A stretch of 64,000 nt of DNA from Streptomyces muensis (GCF_021474425.1 NZ_JAKEIP010000007.1:1-64000); one strand, 5' to 3'. Shown: positions 32,910-42,020, counted from the stretch's first letter. Program-made: numbers and translations. Notes: generated by a model not told the origin, from the letters alone.

Positions 32910-33995
32910 TCACCAGCACATGACCGCTGTCTCCCCCGATCCCCAGTTGGCATAGAGACGCACTCGGACGAAATACCGGCGGCCCTTGACGAGGCGGACC
33001 TGGACGGTGGCGTTGCGCGGGGTGCCGCCGTCGTCCTCACCGGTGACGTAGCGGGGCTCGCCGTCCCGTTCCTCGAAGACCACGACGACGGTGTCGCTGT
33101 CGCCGAAGGTGCCCACCGTGTACGTGCGGGTCTCCGGCGGCGCGACGACGAAGTCGGCCTGCTCGGCCGGGCCGAGCCGCAGCGGTACCGAACGGAAGGG
33201 CACCAGCTCGCGCGGACCCGTGGGCTCGGCCGGCGGGTACCAGCGGCGTACGAACTCCTTGTCGGCCTTGGACAGCACGCCGGGCGGGTTCAGGCCCGCG
33301 CGGAACTGCTCCGGCTCCAGGATCAGCCCGGCCGAGAAGCCGTACTCCATGATCGAGTGCGGGTCCCAGACGGAACCGTTGACCTCGTTCGGGTCGAGCT
33401 TGCGCAGGATGTTGAAGTACGTCGTGTCCCGGCTCCAGTAGTTCGGCGGGCCCGCCAGATCGGTGTACACGGCCTCGTCGTCCCAGTGGATGCCGGCGAA
33501 CGGGCTCTGGTGCTCGTGCAGCATGCCGAGCGCGTGCCCGATCTCGTGCAGGGCCGTGCCGCGCTCCCCGGGCGCGGTCAGGTCCCAGCCGAAGTTCATC
33601 GTGCGCTCGCCCCGACCGACCCCGAGCGCGTCCTTGCCGACGTGCGACCAGGAACCGTCGCCGAGCTGGAACCCGATGCGCAGCTCGGCCTCCGACCGGT
33701 CGCCCACCTCCACGAACGACAGCCCGATACCGAGGTCCTGCCACTCCTGGAAGCACTCGCGCACGACGTCCCGCTGCTCCTTGCCGCCGGCCCACGGGAC
33801 ATGCCCGCTGCGGCCGGTCTCCGGGTCGGCGATCACGGATCCGTCGCCGTCCCGGTCGAAGAAGTAGTAGTGCAGCACCGTGCCGTTGACCCACATCCGG
33901 CTTCCGCCGATGAGCGCACGCAGCCGCTCGGCGGCCAGTCCCGGTGCGAACGCGGGGACCGACCGCTGCGCGAGGGAGCAGTACCGTGCGGTCAT
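32910..33995 (-). CDS. astacin-like zinc metallopeptidase (M12), no signal peptide
   Basis: A 361-residue protein with the metzincin zinc site HEIGHALGMLHEHQSP (ligands His150, His154 and His160, catalytic Glu151) and the Met-turn SIMEYGF downstream. The N-terminus (MTARYCSL) has no export signal, unlike most astacins. ATG 33995 is chosen; a TTG at 34064 would add 23 residues without an obvious ribosome site. A C-terminal beta-rich domain (about residues 260-361, including FGDSDTVVVVFEERDGEPRY) may bind protein or ligand. It is divergent from a LuxR-type regulator and next to two other protease genes. Confidence 0.82.
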   Translation of the reverse strand: MTARYCSLAQRSVPAFAPGLAAERLRALIGGSRMWVNGTVLHYYFFDRDGDGSVIADPETGRSGHVPWAGGKEQRDVVRECFQEWQDLGIGLSFVEVGDRSEAELRIGFQLGDGSWSHVGKDALGVGRGERTMNFGWDLTAPGERGTALHEIGHALGMLHEHQSPFAGIHWDDEAVYTDLAGPPNYWSRDTTYFNILRKLDPNEVNGSVWDPHSIMEYGFSAGLILEPEQFRAGLNPPGVLSKADKEFVRRWYPPAEPTGPRELVPFRSVPLRLGPAEQADFVVAPPETRTYTVGTFGDSDTVVVVFEERDGEPRYVTGEDDGGTPRNATVQVRLVKGRRYFVRVRLYANWGSGETAVMCW

Positions 33996-34066
33996 GCGAA
34001 ACAGGGTGCCGTCGACCCGCTCCGGGCGCCTGAGTCGAGGGCTACTCAAGTACCCCTGTATCAAGG

Positions 34067-35902
34067 GTGAGTCACCGTGCTCCTACTCCCGTGACGACTT
34101 TCGAACGGGACGCGAAGACCCTGGACAGGCCCTGGCCCTTCACCGGCCGGGCGGACGAACTCGACCTGGTCCGCGGGTCCTTGGCCGCCGGTCGGCACGG
34201 CATCGTGATCACGGGCCCGGAGGGCTGCGGCAAGACGCGGCTCGTCACCGAGGCCGTCCGCGGCGCCGACTGCGCCCGGGTGGTCGGCACCCCGGAGACC
34301 CGCCGGATCCGCTTCGCCGCGTTCGCGCACCTCGTCCCCGAGTCGGCGTCCCTGCACGGCGCCTTCCAGCACCTGTCCGGCGTACGGCTGCTCCTCGTCG
34401 ACGACGCGCATCTGCTCGACGACGCCTCCGCCGCCCTCGTCCACCAGCTGGCCGTGCAGGGCCGCACCCGCCTCCTGGTCGTCACTACCGACGGCGCCCC
34501 GGTCCCGGGCGCGATCTCCCGGCTGTGGACCGGTGACCTGCTGCCCCGCCTCACCCTGGAGCCGCTGTCCCGCGAGGAGACCGGCCTGCTGCTGGCCGGC
34601 GCGGCCGGCGGTGACGCCCTGGAACCGCTCACCGTGAACCGGCTGCACCGCCTGTGCCGCGGAGACCTTCGGCTGCTGCGCGACCTGGTGGCCGGCGCAC
34701 GCCGGCGCGGGCTCCTCACCCGTCTCCCGGACTCGGCCGCATGGGCGTGGCGCGGTCCCGTGCCGGTCACGACCGCCGTGCGCGAGCGCACCGCACACCT
34801 CCTCGACCGCGGCTCCCCCGAAGAGCGCGAGACCCTCGAACGCCTCGCCTTCGCCGAGCCGCTGCCCCTGCACCTGGACGAACTCCCGCTTCGTGTCCTG
34901 GAACACCTGGAGGCCGACTCCCTGGTCCACGTCGACGACCAGGGCGCCGTCCGCCTCACCCACCCCCTGCACGGCCCGGTGCTGCGGGCCGCGGCCGGCC
35001 GGCTGCGGGCGAGGCGGCTCTCGCGGACGCCGGAACAGTGCGGACCCGCCCTCGACGCCGAGCGGGCCGAGCTGACCCGCCGTATCGAGCGGGCGGACGT
35101 ACGGGCGATGCCGACGCCCGTGGGGGAGTGGCTGGCCGCTCAGGGCGCCCCGGTGCCGGCCGGGTACGCGGCCGTACGCGCCCGGTTCGCGCGGCTGCGC
35201 GGGGAACTGCGGGAGGCGGCCGCATGGGCGCGGGAGGGGCTGCGGGAACACGGCGACGATCCGTCCTGCCGCCTCGAACTCGCCCTCGCCGCAGCGCAGT
35301 CCGGCGACACGCCGGCCGCGCACACGATCCTGGGTGGCCGCTCCCACGGGGGTGGGGCGGTCACCCGGCCGACAGCGGCCCGCGGCGCCGCCGACGGGGG
35401 CGACCTCACCGACGACGCGTACGACGCCGTCCGTCTCGGCGCACCCGAGCGTGCCGCGGGCCGGCTGACCGGCGTCTTCGCCGCGCACGCCGAGGCGCTC
35501 GACCGCGCCGACGGTCCCGCGCTGGACCGGGTGGCCGGGGAACTGGAGGAGCGCGGCTTCCTGCTGTTCGCGGCCGAGGCGCACGCCCAGGCCGTACGGG
35601 CCCACCGCGACCCGAGCGCCGCGCGCACCTCACGCACGCGTGCCGTCACCCTGGCCCGCCGCTGCCAGGGCGCCCGCACCCCGGCGCTCTCCGGCCTCGT
35701 CCTCGGCGAACTGACGGCCCGGCAGCGGCAGATCGTCGACCTGGCGGCCGCGGGTCTGAGCAACCGGCAGATCGCCGAGAAGCTCACCCTGTCCGTCCGC
35801 ACCGTCGGCAACCACCTGTACAGCGCCTACGCCCGCCTCGGCGCGAGCGACCGCGGCGCCCTGCCGTGGCTGGTGGCGCTGCCGGACGCACAGTCGGCGT
35901 AA
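34067..35902 (+). CDS. LuxR-family regulator with N-terminal ATPase domain
   Basis: A 611-residue protein. Walker A GPEGCGKTRLV starts at residue 50 and the Walker B-like VRLLLVDDAHLL lies at 106-117. A helical middle follows. The C-terminal LuxR helix-turn-helix is complete: LTARQRQIVDLAAAGLSNRQ, then IAEKLTLSVRTVGNHLYSAY. At this length it is a short member of the LAL/STAND-like group. GTG 34067 is used; GTG 34091 is possible. It converges on the CHAT protease gene with only 23 bases between, so it may sense a signal for the protease cluster, but this is inferred from position. Confidence 0.83.
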   Translation: MSHRAPTPVTTFERDAKTLDRPWPFTGRADELDLVRGSLAAGRHGIVITGPEGCGKTRLVTEAVRGADCARVVGTPETRRIRFAAFAHLVPESASLHGAFQHLSGVRLLLVDDAHLLDDASAALVHQLAVQGRTRLLVVTTDGAPVPGAISRLWTGDLLPRLTLEPLSREETGLLLAGAAGGDALEPLTVNRLHRLCRGDLRLLRDLVAGARRRGLLTRLPDSAAWAWRGPVPVTTAVRERTAHLLDRGSPEERETLERLAFAEPLPLHLDELPLRVLEHLEADSLVHVDDQGAVRLTHPLHGPVLRAAAGRLRARRLSRTPEQCGPALDAERAELTRRIERADVRAMPTPVGEWLAAQGAPVPAGYAAVRARFARLRGELREAAAWAREGLREHGDDPSCRLELALAAAQSGDTPAAHTILGGRSHGGGAVTRPTAARGAADGGDLTDDAYDAVRLGAPERAAGRLTGVFAAHAEALDRADGPALDRVAGELEERGFLLFAAEAHAQAVRAHRDPSAARTSRTRAVTLARRCQGARTPALSGLVLGELTARQRQIVDLAAAGLSNRQIAEKLTLSVRTVGNHLYSAYARLGASDRGALPWLVALPDAQSA

Positions 35903-35925
35903 GGACTCCCGGCCGCCTGTGTCGA

Positions 35926-38535
35926 TCAGGCCGCGCCGAACGCCGAGAACGCCCACCCCGTGGCCTGGTGCAACGCGTCGCTCGGCAGCGCCGCCCGCGC
36001 GTCGCGCAGTGCCTCCGCCAGGGACAGGCCCTCGCTCAGCCCCTTGTGCAGGGCGAGCATCAGCGGCACCACCGCGGCGTCGTTGACCGGCGCCGTGCAC
36101 GCCACCACCCCCGCCGTGCCCAGCGGCAGCAGGGCGGTGACCAGGCCGAGCAGTTCGTCGGCGCCGACGGAGGCGAACCGGGCGGTGTCGCAGCAGGACA
36201 GGATGATCCGGTACGGGCTGCGGTCCAGGCGCTCGAAGTCGTGCACCACGATCGGCCCGTCCGCCATCCGCAGCGACGAGAACAACGGGCTGTCGGCCCG
36301 GAACGTGCCATGGGCGGCGATATGGGCCAGCGCGGCGCCGTCCAGCTCCTCCAGCACCCGCGGCACGCGCGCCTCGGCGTGCTCCAGGACGACGGCACCG
36401 CCGTACCGCCCCGCCAGATGCGGCACCTCCGCACCGCCCGTCGCGAGCCCCGGCCCCCGCACCAGCACCTGGCGGCCGCCCGCCGGGGCCTCGGTCTCCC
36501 GGGCGCGCAGCCAGCTGCTCGCCGACGGCGACACGCTGAGCACCCGCTCCCGCAGCGACGGAAGCAACGCCCACGGCACCCGGTGCAGCCGGGCCGGCGG
36601 CACGATGACCACCGGGCCTTCGCCCAGATGGGCCGCGGCCGGACCGAGCAGCAGCTCCTCCAGGCGCCGCCCCGCGGCCTCCACCACCGCGAGCCGCCCC
36701 TCCGCACCCGGATGGGCCAGCCGCCGCAGCCCGGCCTGGACGTGCTCGGCCTCGGTCTCCGCGTCGGCCAGCAGCCCGGCCTCGTACCGACGCACCCGCC
36801 CCTGCCCGCACAGCAGCACCTGCACTCGCCCGTCCAGCACGGCGAGTTCGACCAGCCGTACGCCGTCCTCGTCCAGCCGCTCCAGCAGCCGGCCCGGGTC
36901 GAAGCGGTAGCCGTCGCCGGGCGTTTCACCGCGCAGATGCAGGGTCCGGGAGCGGATCTCCCGTTCCAGGCGCCGCTGTTCGCGCTCCAGCGCCGGCACC
37001 GGACGGGCCTCGCTGCGGGCCTCCTCGGCGCGCGCCGCGATCTCCCGGAACGCCGTCAGGTCGCTCTGGAGCGCGGGGTCGGCCGGCGGGCGGGTCGGCG
37101 GCGTCGACAGGGCGGTGGCCCGCCAGCGTTCGCTCCACACCAACAGCCGGCGCGGACTGCCGGAGTCCAGGCTGGCCTGCTGGGCGAGCGCGGCGAGTTC
37201 GGCGCCCTGCGCGCTCGCGCGGGCCCTCAGCTCCGAGGCGCCCAGCGTCATCCGGTGCGCGTCGAGCACGTCCAGGCCACGCCGGCAGGCCTCCACGACA
37301 CCACGCCCCGAACCGGCCGCCCGGGCCCGCAGCGCCTGCGCCGCCCAGCCCGTCATCCGCGCCAGCGGCGGCCCGCTGTGCCTGCTGCGGGCGGCGTCGC
37401 GCAGATGCCGCTCGGCGTCGGCCCGCCACCCCAGGGCGAGCGCCATCCGGCCCGCGAGCAGCGAGGCCTCCGGCGCGGCCGGCGCGCCGAAGGAGGCCAG
37501 CCGCTCCGCGACCGCCGCCGTGTCGGCCACCAGCCGCCCCGAACTGCGCCCGGCCGCCACCCGCGCCTCGATCAGCACCAGCCGGGCATGCGTCTCCCAC
37601 CAGCTGCGCCGCTGCCCCGCGAACAGCCGTACGGCCATGTCCGCGCGCGCGATGGCGGTGTGCGCGTCACCCGCCAGCCGGGCGGCCCGCGCGGCCGCCA
37701 GCAGCAGCTCGGCCTTGCGGGTGGACTGACCGCCGATCCCGTCGAGCACCCCGATCGCCGCGTCCGCCTCGGCCAGCGCCTCCGGGGCCAGCCCCGCTGC
37801 CATCAGCACCTCGCAGCGGCGGATGTTCAGCATGAACGTCGGCGTGCCGAGCTTGGCGTACCGTTCCTCCGCCTCGTCCAGCAGCCTCAGCGCCGCCGGT
37901 ATGTCGCCCGACCGGAAGGCGGCGAGCCCCCGGCTCTCCACCGCGTCGGCCTTGTCGTGCTCCTGGCCCGTGGTGTCCCACAGCGCCTCCGCCGCGGTGA
38001 AGTCGGCATCCGCCCGGTCCATCGCGCCCAGCGCCAGATGCACGGTCGCGCGCAACGTCAGCGCCCGTGCCGTCCAGATCACGTCGTCCATCTGCCGCAG
38101 CACGGGTATCGCCCGGCGCACGTCCTCCAGCGCCTCCCGGTGCTGGCCGAGCACCCAGCGCGCGTAGGCCCGACGGAACAACACGCGCGCGCGGGTGTGC
38201 CCGCTGCCCCGCTCCACCCCGCGCTCCAGCGCGGCCAGCCCCTGCTGGGTGCGGCCCGCGTGCACCAGCGCGACGCCGAGCGCGGCCAGGACGTCCGCTT
38301 CCCGGTCGGCCGAATCCGCGCGTGCCGCGAGATCCCGGGCACGCCGCAGGTGGTACAGGGCGATGCGCATGTCGCCCCAGTCGCGCTGCCAGATGCCGAT
38401 CACCTGATGGGCGACGGAGGCGTGCAACGGCGACGGATCGGCGTCGAGCACCCCTTCCGCCCTCGCCAGCGCGTCGTTCGGGGCGGCGAACACCATCGGC
38501 AGCAGTTCGAGAACCGAGTCGCTTCCCGCTGTCAC
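35926..38535 (-). CDS. TPR-CHAT caspase-like protease
   Basis: An 869-residue protein. The N-terminal 450 or so residues are helical repeats of the tetratricopeptide type, for example DVLAALGVALVHAGRTQQGL and ALRLLDEAEERYAKLG. A helical linker rich in Glu and Arg follows. The C-terminal CHAT domain has the catalytic dyad: His742 in HIAAHGTFR and Cys in LSCCDTARF (781 or 782). There is no signal or membrane segment. The GTG start at 38535 follows TACCAT by seven bases, suggesting a leaderless message. TPR-CHAT proteases include Csx29 of type III-E CRISPR, which controls a sigma factor by cleaving its inhibitor; a sigma-factor gene lies close by here. Confidence 0.88.
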   Translation of the reverse strand: MTAGSDSVLELLPMVFAAPNDALARAEGVLDADPSPLHASVAHQVIGIWQRDWGDMRIALYHLRRARDLAARADSADREADVLAALGVALVHAGRTQQGLAALERGVERGSGHTRARVLFRRAYARWVLGQHREALEDVRRAIPVLRQMDDVIWTARALTLRATVHLALGAMDRADADFTAAEALWDTTGQEHDKADAVESRGLAAFRSGDIPAALRLLDEAEERYAKLGTPTFMLNIRRCEVLMAAGLAPEALAEADAAIGVLDGIGGQSTRKAELLLAAARAARLAGDAHTAIARADMAVRLFAGQRRSWWETHARLVLIEARVAAGRSSGRLVADTAAVAERLASFGAPAAPEASLLAGRMALALGWRADAERHLRDAARSRHSGPPLARMTGWAAQALRARAAGSGRGVVEACRRGLDVLDAHRMTLGASELRARASAQGAELAALAQQASLDSGSPRRLLVWSERWRATALSTPPTRPPADPALQSDLTAFREIAARAEEARSEARPVPALEREQRRLEREIRSRTLHLRGETPGDGYRFDPGRLLERLDEDGVRLVELAVLDGRVQVLLCGQGRVRRYEAGLLADAETEAEHVQAGLRRLAHPGAEGRLAVVEAAGRRLEELLLGPAAAHLGEGPVVIVPPARLHRVPWALLPSLRERVLSVSPSASSWLRARETEAPAGGRQVLVRGPGLATGGAEVPHLAGRYGGAVVLEHAEARVPRVLEELDGAALAHIAAHGTFRADSPLFSSLRMADGPIVVHDFERLDRSPYRIILSCCDTARFASVGADELLGLVTALLPLGTAGVVACTAPVNDAAVVPLMLALHKGLSEGLSLAEALRDARAALPSDALHQATGWAFSAFGAA

Positions 38536-38542
38536 TCCACGG

Positions 38543-38570
38543 ATGGTAGTTGCACCGGAACGACGTCACA
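38543..38570 (-). promoter_or_regulatory. promoter of the TPR-CHAT gene (leaderless)
   Basis: TACCAT (38548-38543) and TGTGAC (38570-38565), 16 bases apart on the minus strand. The -10 box ends eight bases before the GTG at 38535, so the first codon is near the 5' end. The GGAG just before the GTG is too close to act as a ribosome site. Confidence 0.4.
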
Positions 38571-38644
38571 CAGGTTTGGCGCTGTATCAATCAGCCACTT
38601 GCGGGCTCTGATTGACGATTGCTGCCTCAGGGGGAGGACACGCC

Positions 38645-40081
38645 ATGGCACCACAGCGATTTCACGAGCAGTTCGAGCAGATCCAGCGCTCCATGCCCGA
38701 CACGCCGCTCGCGATGGGACCGGACGACTCGGCCGAGTTCATCTACGAGAAGGGCTACGTCCTCGTCCGTGACGGCGAGGACGCCCGCGTCGTAGAGGAC
38801 ACCGTCCGCGCGCACTTCACCGCCGACCCCGACCTGGTCCAGGACCATGTGCGCCGCGCGGGTCCGCGGACGAACCGTTCGGGCATCACGCGTATCCAGG
38901 TCGGCGACCCCGGCGCGGGCGACCGCAGCGGCGATCCCACCGTCGCGCACGCCCTGCGTGCCCTGCGGGAGACCGAGGGCCGCGCCGGACGCCGGCTCGT
39001 CAGCCGCAACCACCTCGTGGGCATCACGGGAGACGTCAACTCCTGCCCCGGTGACGAACCCGCGCCCGCCCCGCTCGCCGACGGCACCAACCCCACGGCG
39101 GCCGAGGGCGCCCACGACCCGTCCAGCGCGGTCGGCGTCCTCGTCATCGACACCGGCCTCATGCACGACTACCGCTCCTTCCCGTTGCTCGCCCACACCG
39201 AGGGCGACGCCCAGGTCCAGGAGTGCGACGAGCAGGGAGTCCTGCGGCAGTACGTCGGCCACGGCACCTTCATCGCCGGGCTCGTCGCCGCCGTCGCGCC
39301 CAACACGGACATCACCGTCCGCAACACCCTGCACGACGCGGGCGCCATCCTGGAGTCCGAGTTCGGCGAGAAGCTCTTCGAGGCCGTCGACGAGGGCGGC
39401 TGGCCCGACATCCTCAGCCTCTCCGCCGGCACCTCCAACGGCCGCACCGACGGCCTGCTCGGCGTCGAGGCCTTCATGCGGGAACTGCGCGACCAGCGCA
39501 CCCTGCTCGTCGCGGCGGCCGGCAACAACGGCAGCGCCACGCCGTTCTGGCCCGCCGCCTACGCCGACCGGCCCGACTACCAGGACGTCGTGCTGTCGGT
39601 CGGAGCGCTGCGCGGCGACGGCGAGTTCGGCGCCTGCTTCAGCAACCACGGCGGCTGGGTGAAGGTGTACGCGCCCGGCGAGCGCCTCACCAGCGCCCTC
39701 ACCGGCTTCGACGGGCCCGTGCCGTACGTGTACCAGCACTCCACCTACGACGCCTGCCGCTACGGCTTCGGCTACTCCTGCACCTGCCAGTCCCCGCGCC
39801 ACACCGGCCTGTTGAGCGAGCCCGGCGGCACCGCCAAGCCCGACCAGGTGATGTTCGAGGGGTACGCGCAGTGGAGCGGCACCTCGTTCGCCACGCCCCT
39901 CGTCGCCGGCATGATCGCCGCCCACATGAGCGCGCAGGCGGAGCGCGACCCGAGGGTCGCCCGGTACAAGATGCTCGCCGCGAACTCCGGGTACGCGGAG
40001 GTGCGGGGGGCGCATGTGCCGGCCCTTCGCCCCCCGACCTGGCGCCCTGTCCCCGTCACCCCGCCGGCTCCTCGCTCATGA
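38645..40081 (+). CDS. intracellular subtilisin-like serine protease (S8)
   Basis: A 478-residue subtilase with the full triad: Asp169 in VGVLVIDTG, His206 in YVGHGTFIAGL and Ser414 in WSGTSFATPLVAGM; the oxyanion Asn is in VAAAGNNGSA. There is no signal peptide or typical inhibitor propeptide; the first 160 residues form an acidic accessory region of unknown fold. A Cys-rich insert (YDACRYGFGYSCTCQ) precedes the Ser motif. ATG 38645 follows GGGGGAGG. It is divergent from the TPR-CHAT gene by 109 bases and ahead of the sigma-factor gene, so the three are probably one system. Confidence 0.88.
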   Translation: MAPQRFHEQFEQIQRSMPDTPLAMGPDDSAEFIYEKGYVLVRDGEDARVVEDTVRAHFTADPDLVQDHVRRAGPRTNRSGITRIQVGDPGAGDRSGDPTVAHALRALRETEGRAGRRLVSRNHLVGITGDVNSCPGDEPAPAPLADGTNPTAAEGAHDPSSAVGVLVIDTGLMHDYRSFPLLAHTEGDAQVQECDEQGVLRQYVGHGTFIAGLVAAVAPNTDITVRNTLHDAGAILESEFGEKLFEAVDEGGWPDILSLSAGTSNGRTDGLLGVEAFMRELRDQRTLLVAAAGNNGSATPFWPAAYADRPDYQDVVLSVGALRGDGEFGACFSNHGGWVKVYAPGERLTSALTGFDGPVPYVYQHSTYDACRYGFGYSCTCQSPRHTGLLSEPGGTAKPDQVMFEGYAQWSGTSFATPLVAGMIAAHMSAQAERDPRVARYKMLAANSGYAEVRGAHVPALRPPTWRPVPVTPPAPRS

Positions 40082-40140
40082 GGGTCGGAACCGTCCCCTC
40101 CGCGGCGTACGATGACTTGCCGTACACGAGGGGTGGGACT

Positions 40141-40716
40141 GTGGACCGTGCAGATGTCGGTGCGTTGGTCCAGTCCGCCGTCGACGGCGACGCGGCGGCC
40201 TGGAAGGCGCTCGTGGAGGGGCTGAGCCCGCTGGTGTGGTCCGTCGTGCGCGCGCATCGGCTGGGGGACGCCGACGCCCATGAGGTGTACCAGACGGTTT
40301 GGTTCCGCTTCGCCCAGCACCTCGGGCGGATCCGCGAACCCGAGAAGGCCGGGTCATGGCTCGCGAGCACCGCACGGCACGAGTGCCTGAAGGTTCTCAA
40401 GAGCCTGCGGCGGCTGACCGTGACGAGCGATCCGCAACTGCTGGACCGGGTCAGCGAGGACCGTACGCCCGAACAGTCGGTCCTGGACTCCGAGGAGGCC
40501 GCCGCCGAGTCCGAGCGCATCCGCTGGATGTGGCAGGAGTTCGAGGAACTCGGGGAGCGCTGCCGCCAGTTGCTGCGCGTCCTGATGGCCTCGCCGCCGC
40601 CCAGCTACCAGGAGGTGTCCGCCGCACTGGGCATCGCCGTGGGCAGCATCGGGCCGCTGCGCCAGCGCTGTCTGCGCCGCCTTCGGGCCCGACTCGACGC
40701 ACGGGGAGCGCTGTGA
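40141..40716 (+). CDS. ECF-like sigma-70 family RNA polymerase sigma factor
   Basis: A 191-residue sigma factor. Region 2 is in AWKALVEGLSPLVWSVVRAH and DADAHEVYQTVWFRFAQHLG; region 4 is in CRQLLRVLMASPPPSYQEVS followed by AALGIAVGSIGPLRQRCLRR. The GTG at 40141 has a GAGGGG ribosome site. An ATG at 40078, overlapping the subtilase stop as TCATGA, would add 21 residues and couple translation; the true start is uncertain. The next gene overlaps its stop, so a partner for this sigma factor is probably encoded there. The substitution SIGPLRQRCL in the recognition helix is typical of a distinct Streptomyces subgroup. Confidence 0.85.
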   Translation: MDRADVGALVQSAVDGDAAAWKALVEGLSPLVWSVVRAHRLGDADAHEVYQTVWFRFAQHLGRIREPEKAGSWLASTARHECLKVLKSLRRLTVTSDPQLLDRVSEDRTPEQSVLDSEEAAAESERIRWMWQEFEELGERCRQLLRVLMASPPPSYQEVSAALGIAVGSIGPLRQRCLRRLRARLDARGAL

Positions 40717-41171
40717 ACGACGACATGCACGACGACGGGTTCGACGGCGAACTGCTGGAGGAGGAGCTCCGCCAGGCCGCCACCATCCTGGACCCGGTAC
40801 CGGCGCAACTGCGCCAACTCGCCGTCGAGGCCTTCGCACTGCACGATCTCGACGCCCGGATCGCCGAGCTGACCTTCGACTCGGTGGTGGACGCCATCCC
40901 GGTCAGAGGGGCGACGGACGTGCCGCGGATGCTGACCTTCCGCGCGGGTGAGGTGACCGTCGACGTGGAGGTGAGCGCGCAGGGCCTGCTGGGCCAGGTG
41001 CTGCCGCCGCAGCAGGCGCGGATCGAGGTGCTCGGCGGTCCGCAGACGGCCACGTCGGTCGTCGCCGACGACATGGGCCGCTTCACCAGCGACGCACCGC
41101 CCACCGGCCCGTTCGCCCTGCGGCTGCGGACCGGCGGCGAGACCGTCGTCACCGAGTGGCTGCGGGCCTGA
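40713..41171 (+). CDS. hypothetical partner of the sigma factor, carboxypeptidase-regulatory-like C-terminus
   Basis: A 152-residue acidic protein starting at GTG 40713 inside the sigma-factor stop. The first 65 residues are helical and negatively charged (DDMHDDGFDGELLEEELRQA). The second half is beta-rich (PQQARIEVLGGPQTATSVVA, then DDMGRFTSDAPPTGPFALRL), like the CarboxypepD-regulatory or Ig-like fold. No membrane segment is seen, so it is not a classic membrane anti-sigma factor. Tight coupling to the sigma gene suggests it binds sigma. It could be the protease substrate in this cluster. Function not established. Confidence 0.7.
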   Translation: MNDDMHDDGFDGELLEEELRQAATILDPVPAQLRQLAVEAFALHDLDARIAELTFDSVVDAIPVRGATDVPRMLTFRAGEVTVDVEVSAQGLLGQVLPPQQARIEVLGGPQTATSVVADDMGRFTSDAPPTGPFALRLRTGGETVVTEWLRA

Positions 41172-41198
41172 GGCCCTTCCACGGCCTCGACCCTCGGG

Positions 41199-41984
41199 TC
41201 AGGGGGAGACGGCGTCCACCAGCGCCGCGAGTGCCCGCGCGAGCCGGGTGAGTCCGGGACCGGCCGGACCACCCGGCTCCGTCATGTACGTGTCCCGACG
41301 GATCTCGACCATCAGGGCACTGACGCGCGGCTCCTTGCCGTAGAACTCCAGCGGGACGTACGTGCCGCTGAACGGGCTGTCGAGTCCCGTCTCCCCGCAC
41401 CCGGCGAACGCCTCCCGGGCGGCGGCGAGCAGCGCGGGCGGGGTGTGGAAGGAGTCGGTGCCCAGGCACACCGCCGGCCGTGGCCCCTCGCCGTGCAGTT
41501 CGTAGGGGAGCGGGGCGGTCGGGTAGGAGTGGACGTCGATGATCACGGCCTGTCCGGTGCCGGCGAGACGGTCGGCCACGGCGTCCGTCATGGCCCGCGA
41601 GTACGGCCGGAAGTACCGCTCGACCAGCGGGGCGGGGTCGGTGTCGGCGGGCCGCAGCGGCTGCCTGTGCGTGGTCCGGGTGTAGACGGCACCCATGCCG
41701 ACGGCCTGCATCTCCTCGCGCTCGTCCGGGAACCGCTCCGGGTCCACGACCAGCCTCGACAGCCGGTTCACGAACCGCCACGGGGGGCGCTGCGCTGACT
41801 TGGCCGACGTCTCCGCGAGGTCGGCGGTGTGTGCGTCGACGATGTGGTCCAGCTCGCGTTCCAGGGCGGTGTCGTCCAGGACGATGCCGGTGCGGACGTC
41901 GGGTGGTATCTCGCGTGAAGAGTGCGGTATGTGCAGGATCACGGGGGAATCGGGCGCGCCGGGGAGCAGTTCGAACGAGGGCAT
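41199..41984 (-). CDS. N-formylglutamate amidohydrolase family protein
   Basis: A 261-residue protein of the FGase family. Key parts are PVILHIPHSSREIPPDV, NRLSRLVVDPERFPDE, IDVHSYPTAPLPYE and an MVEIRRDTYM end, with the zinc-binding His and Glu residues expected. It hydrolyses N-formyl-glutamate or similar N-acyl amino acids in histidine-type breakdown. ATG 41984 follows a GGGAG site; a longer opening enters a dispersed repeat and is rejected. It is convergent with the small partner gene, with a short GAGGCC/GGCCTC stem between them. Confidence 0.82.
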   Translation of the reverse strand: MPSFELLPGAPDSPVILHIPHSSREIPPDVRTGIVLDDTALERELDHIVDAHTADLAETSAKSAQRPPWRFVNRLSRLVVDPERFPDEREEMQAVGMGAVYTRTTHRQPLRPADTDPAPLVERYFRPYSRAMTDAVADRLAGTGQAVIIDVHSYPTAPLPYELHGEGPRPAVCLGTDSFHTPPALLAAAREAFAGCGETGLDSPFSGTYVPLEFYGKEPRVSALMVEIRRDTYMTEPGGPAGPGLTRLARALAALVDAVSP

Positions 41985-42020
41985 CACGGTTGCTCCCGGG
42001 GTTGTCGGTTGTCTGCTGCA

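Noticed and set aside
34654..38772. 1372-codon open frame on the plus strand opposite the TPR-CHAT gene
   Set aside because: It begins inside the LuxR gene and is antisense to a strongly supported protease with catalytic motifs; its residues are a typical high-GC shadow.
35926..41171. A type III-E CRISPR (Craspase) locus
   Set aside because: No CRISPR repeats, gRAMP/Cas7-11 or Csx30 homologue is seen; only the TPR-CHAT and sigma-factor theme is shared.
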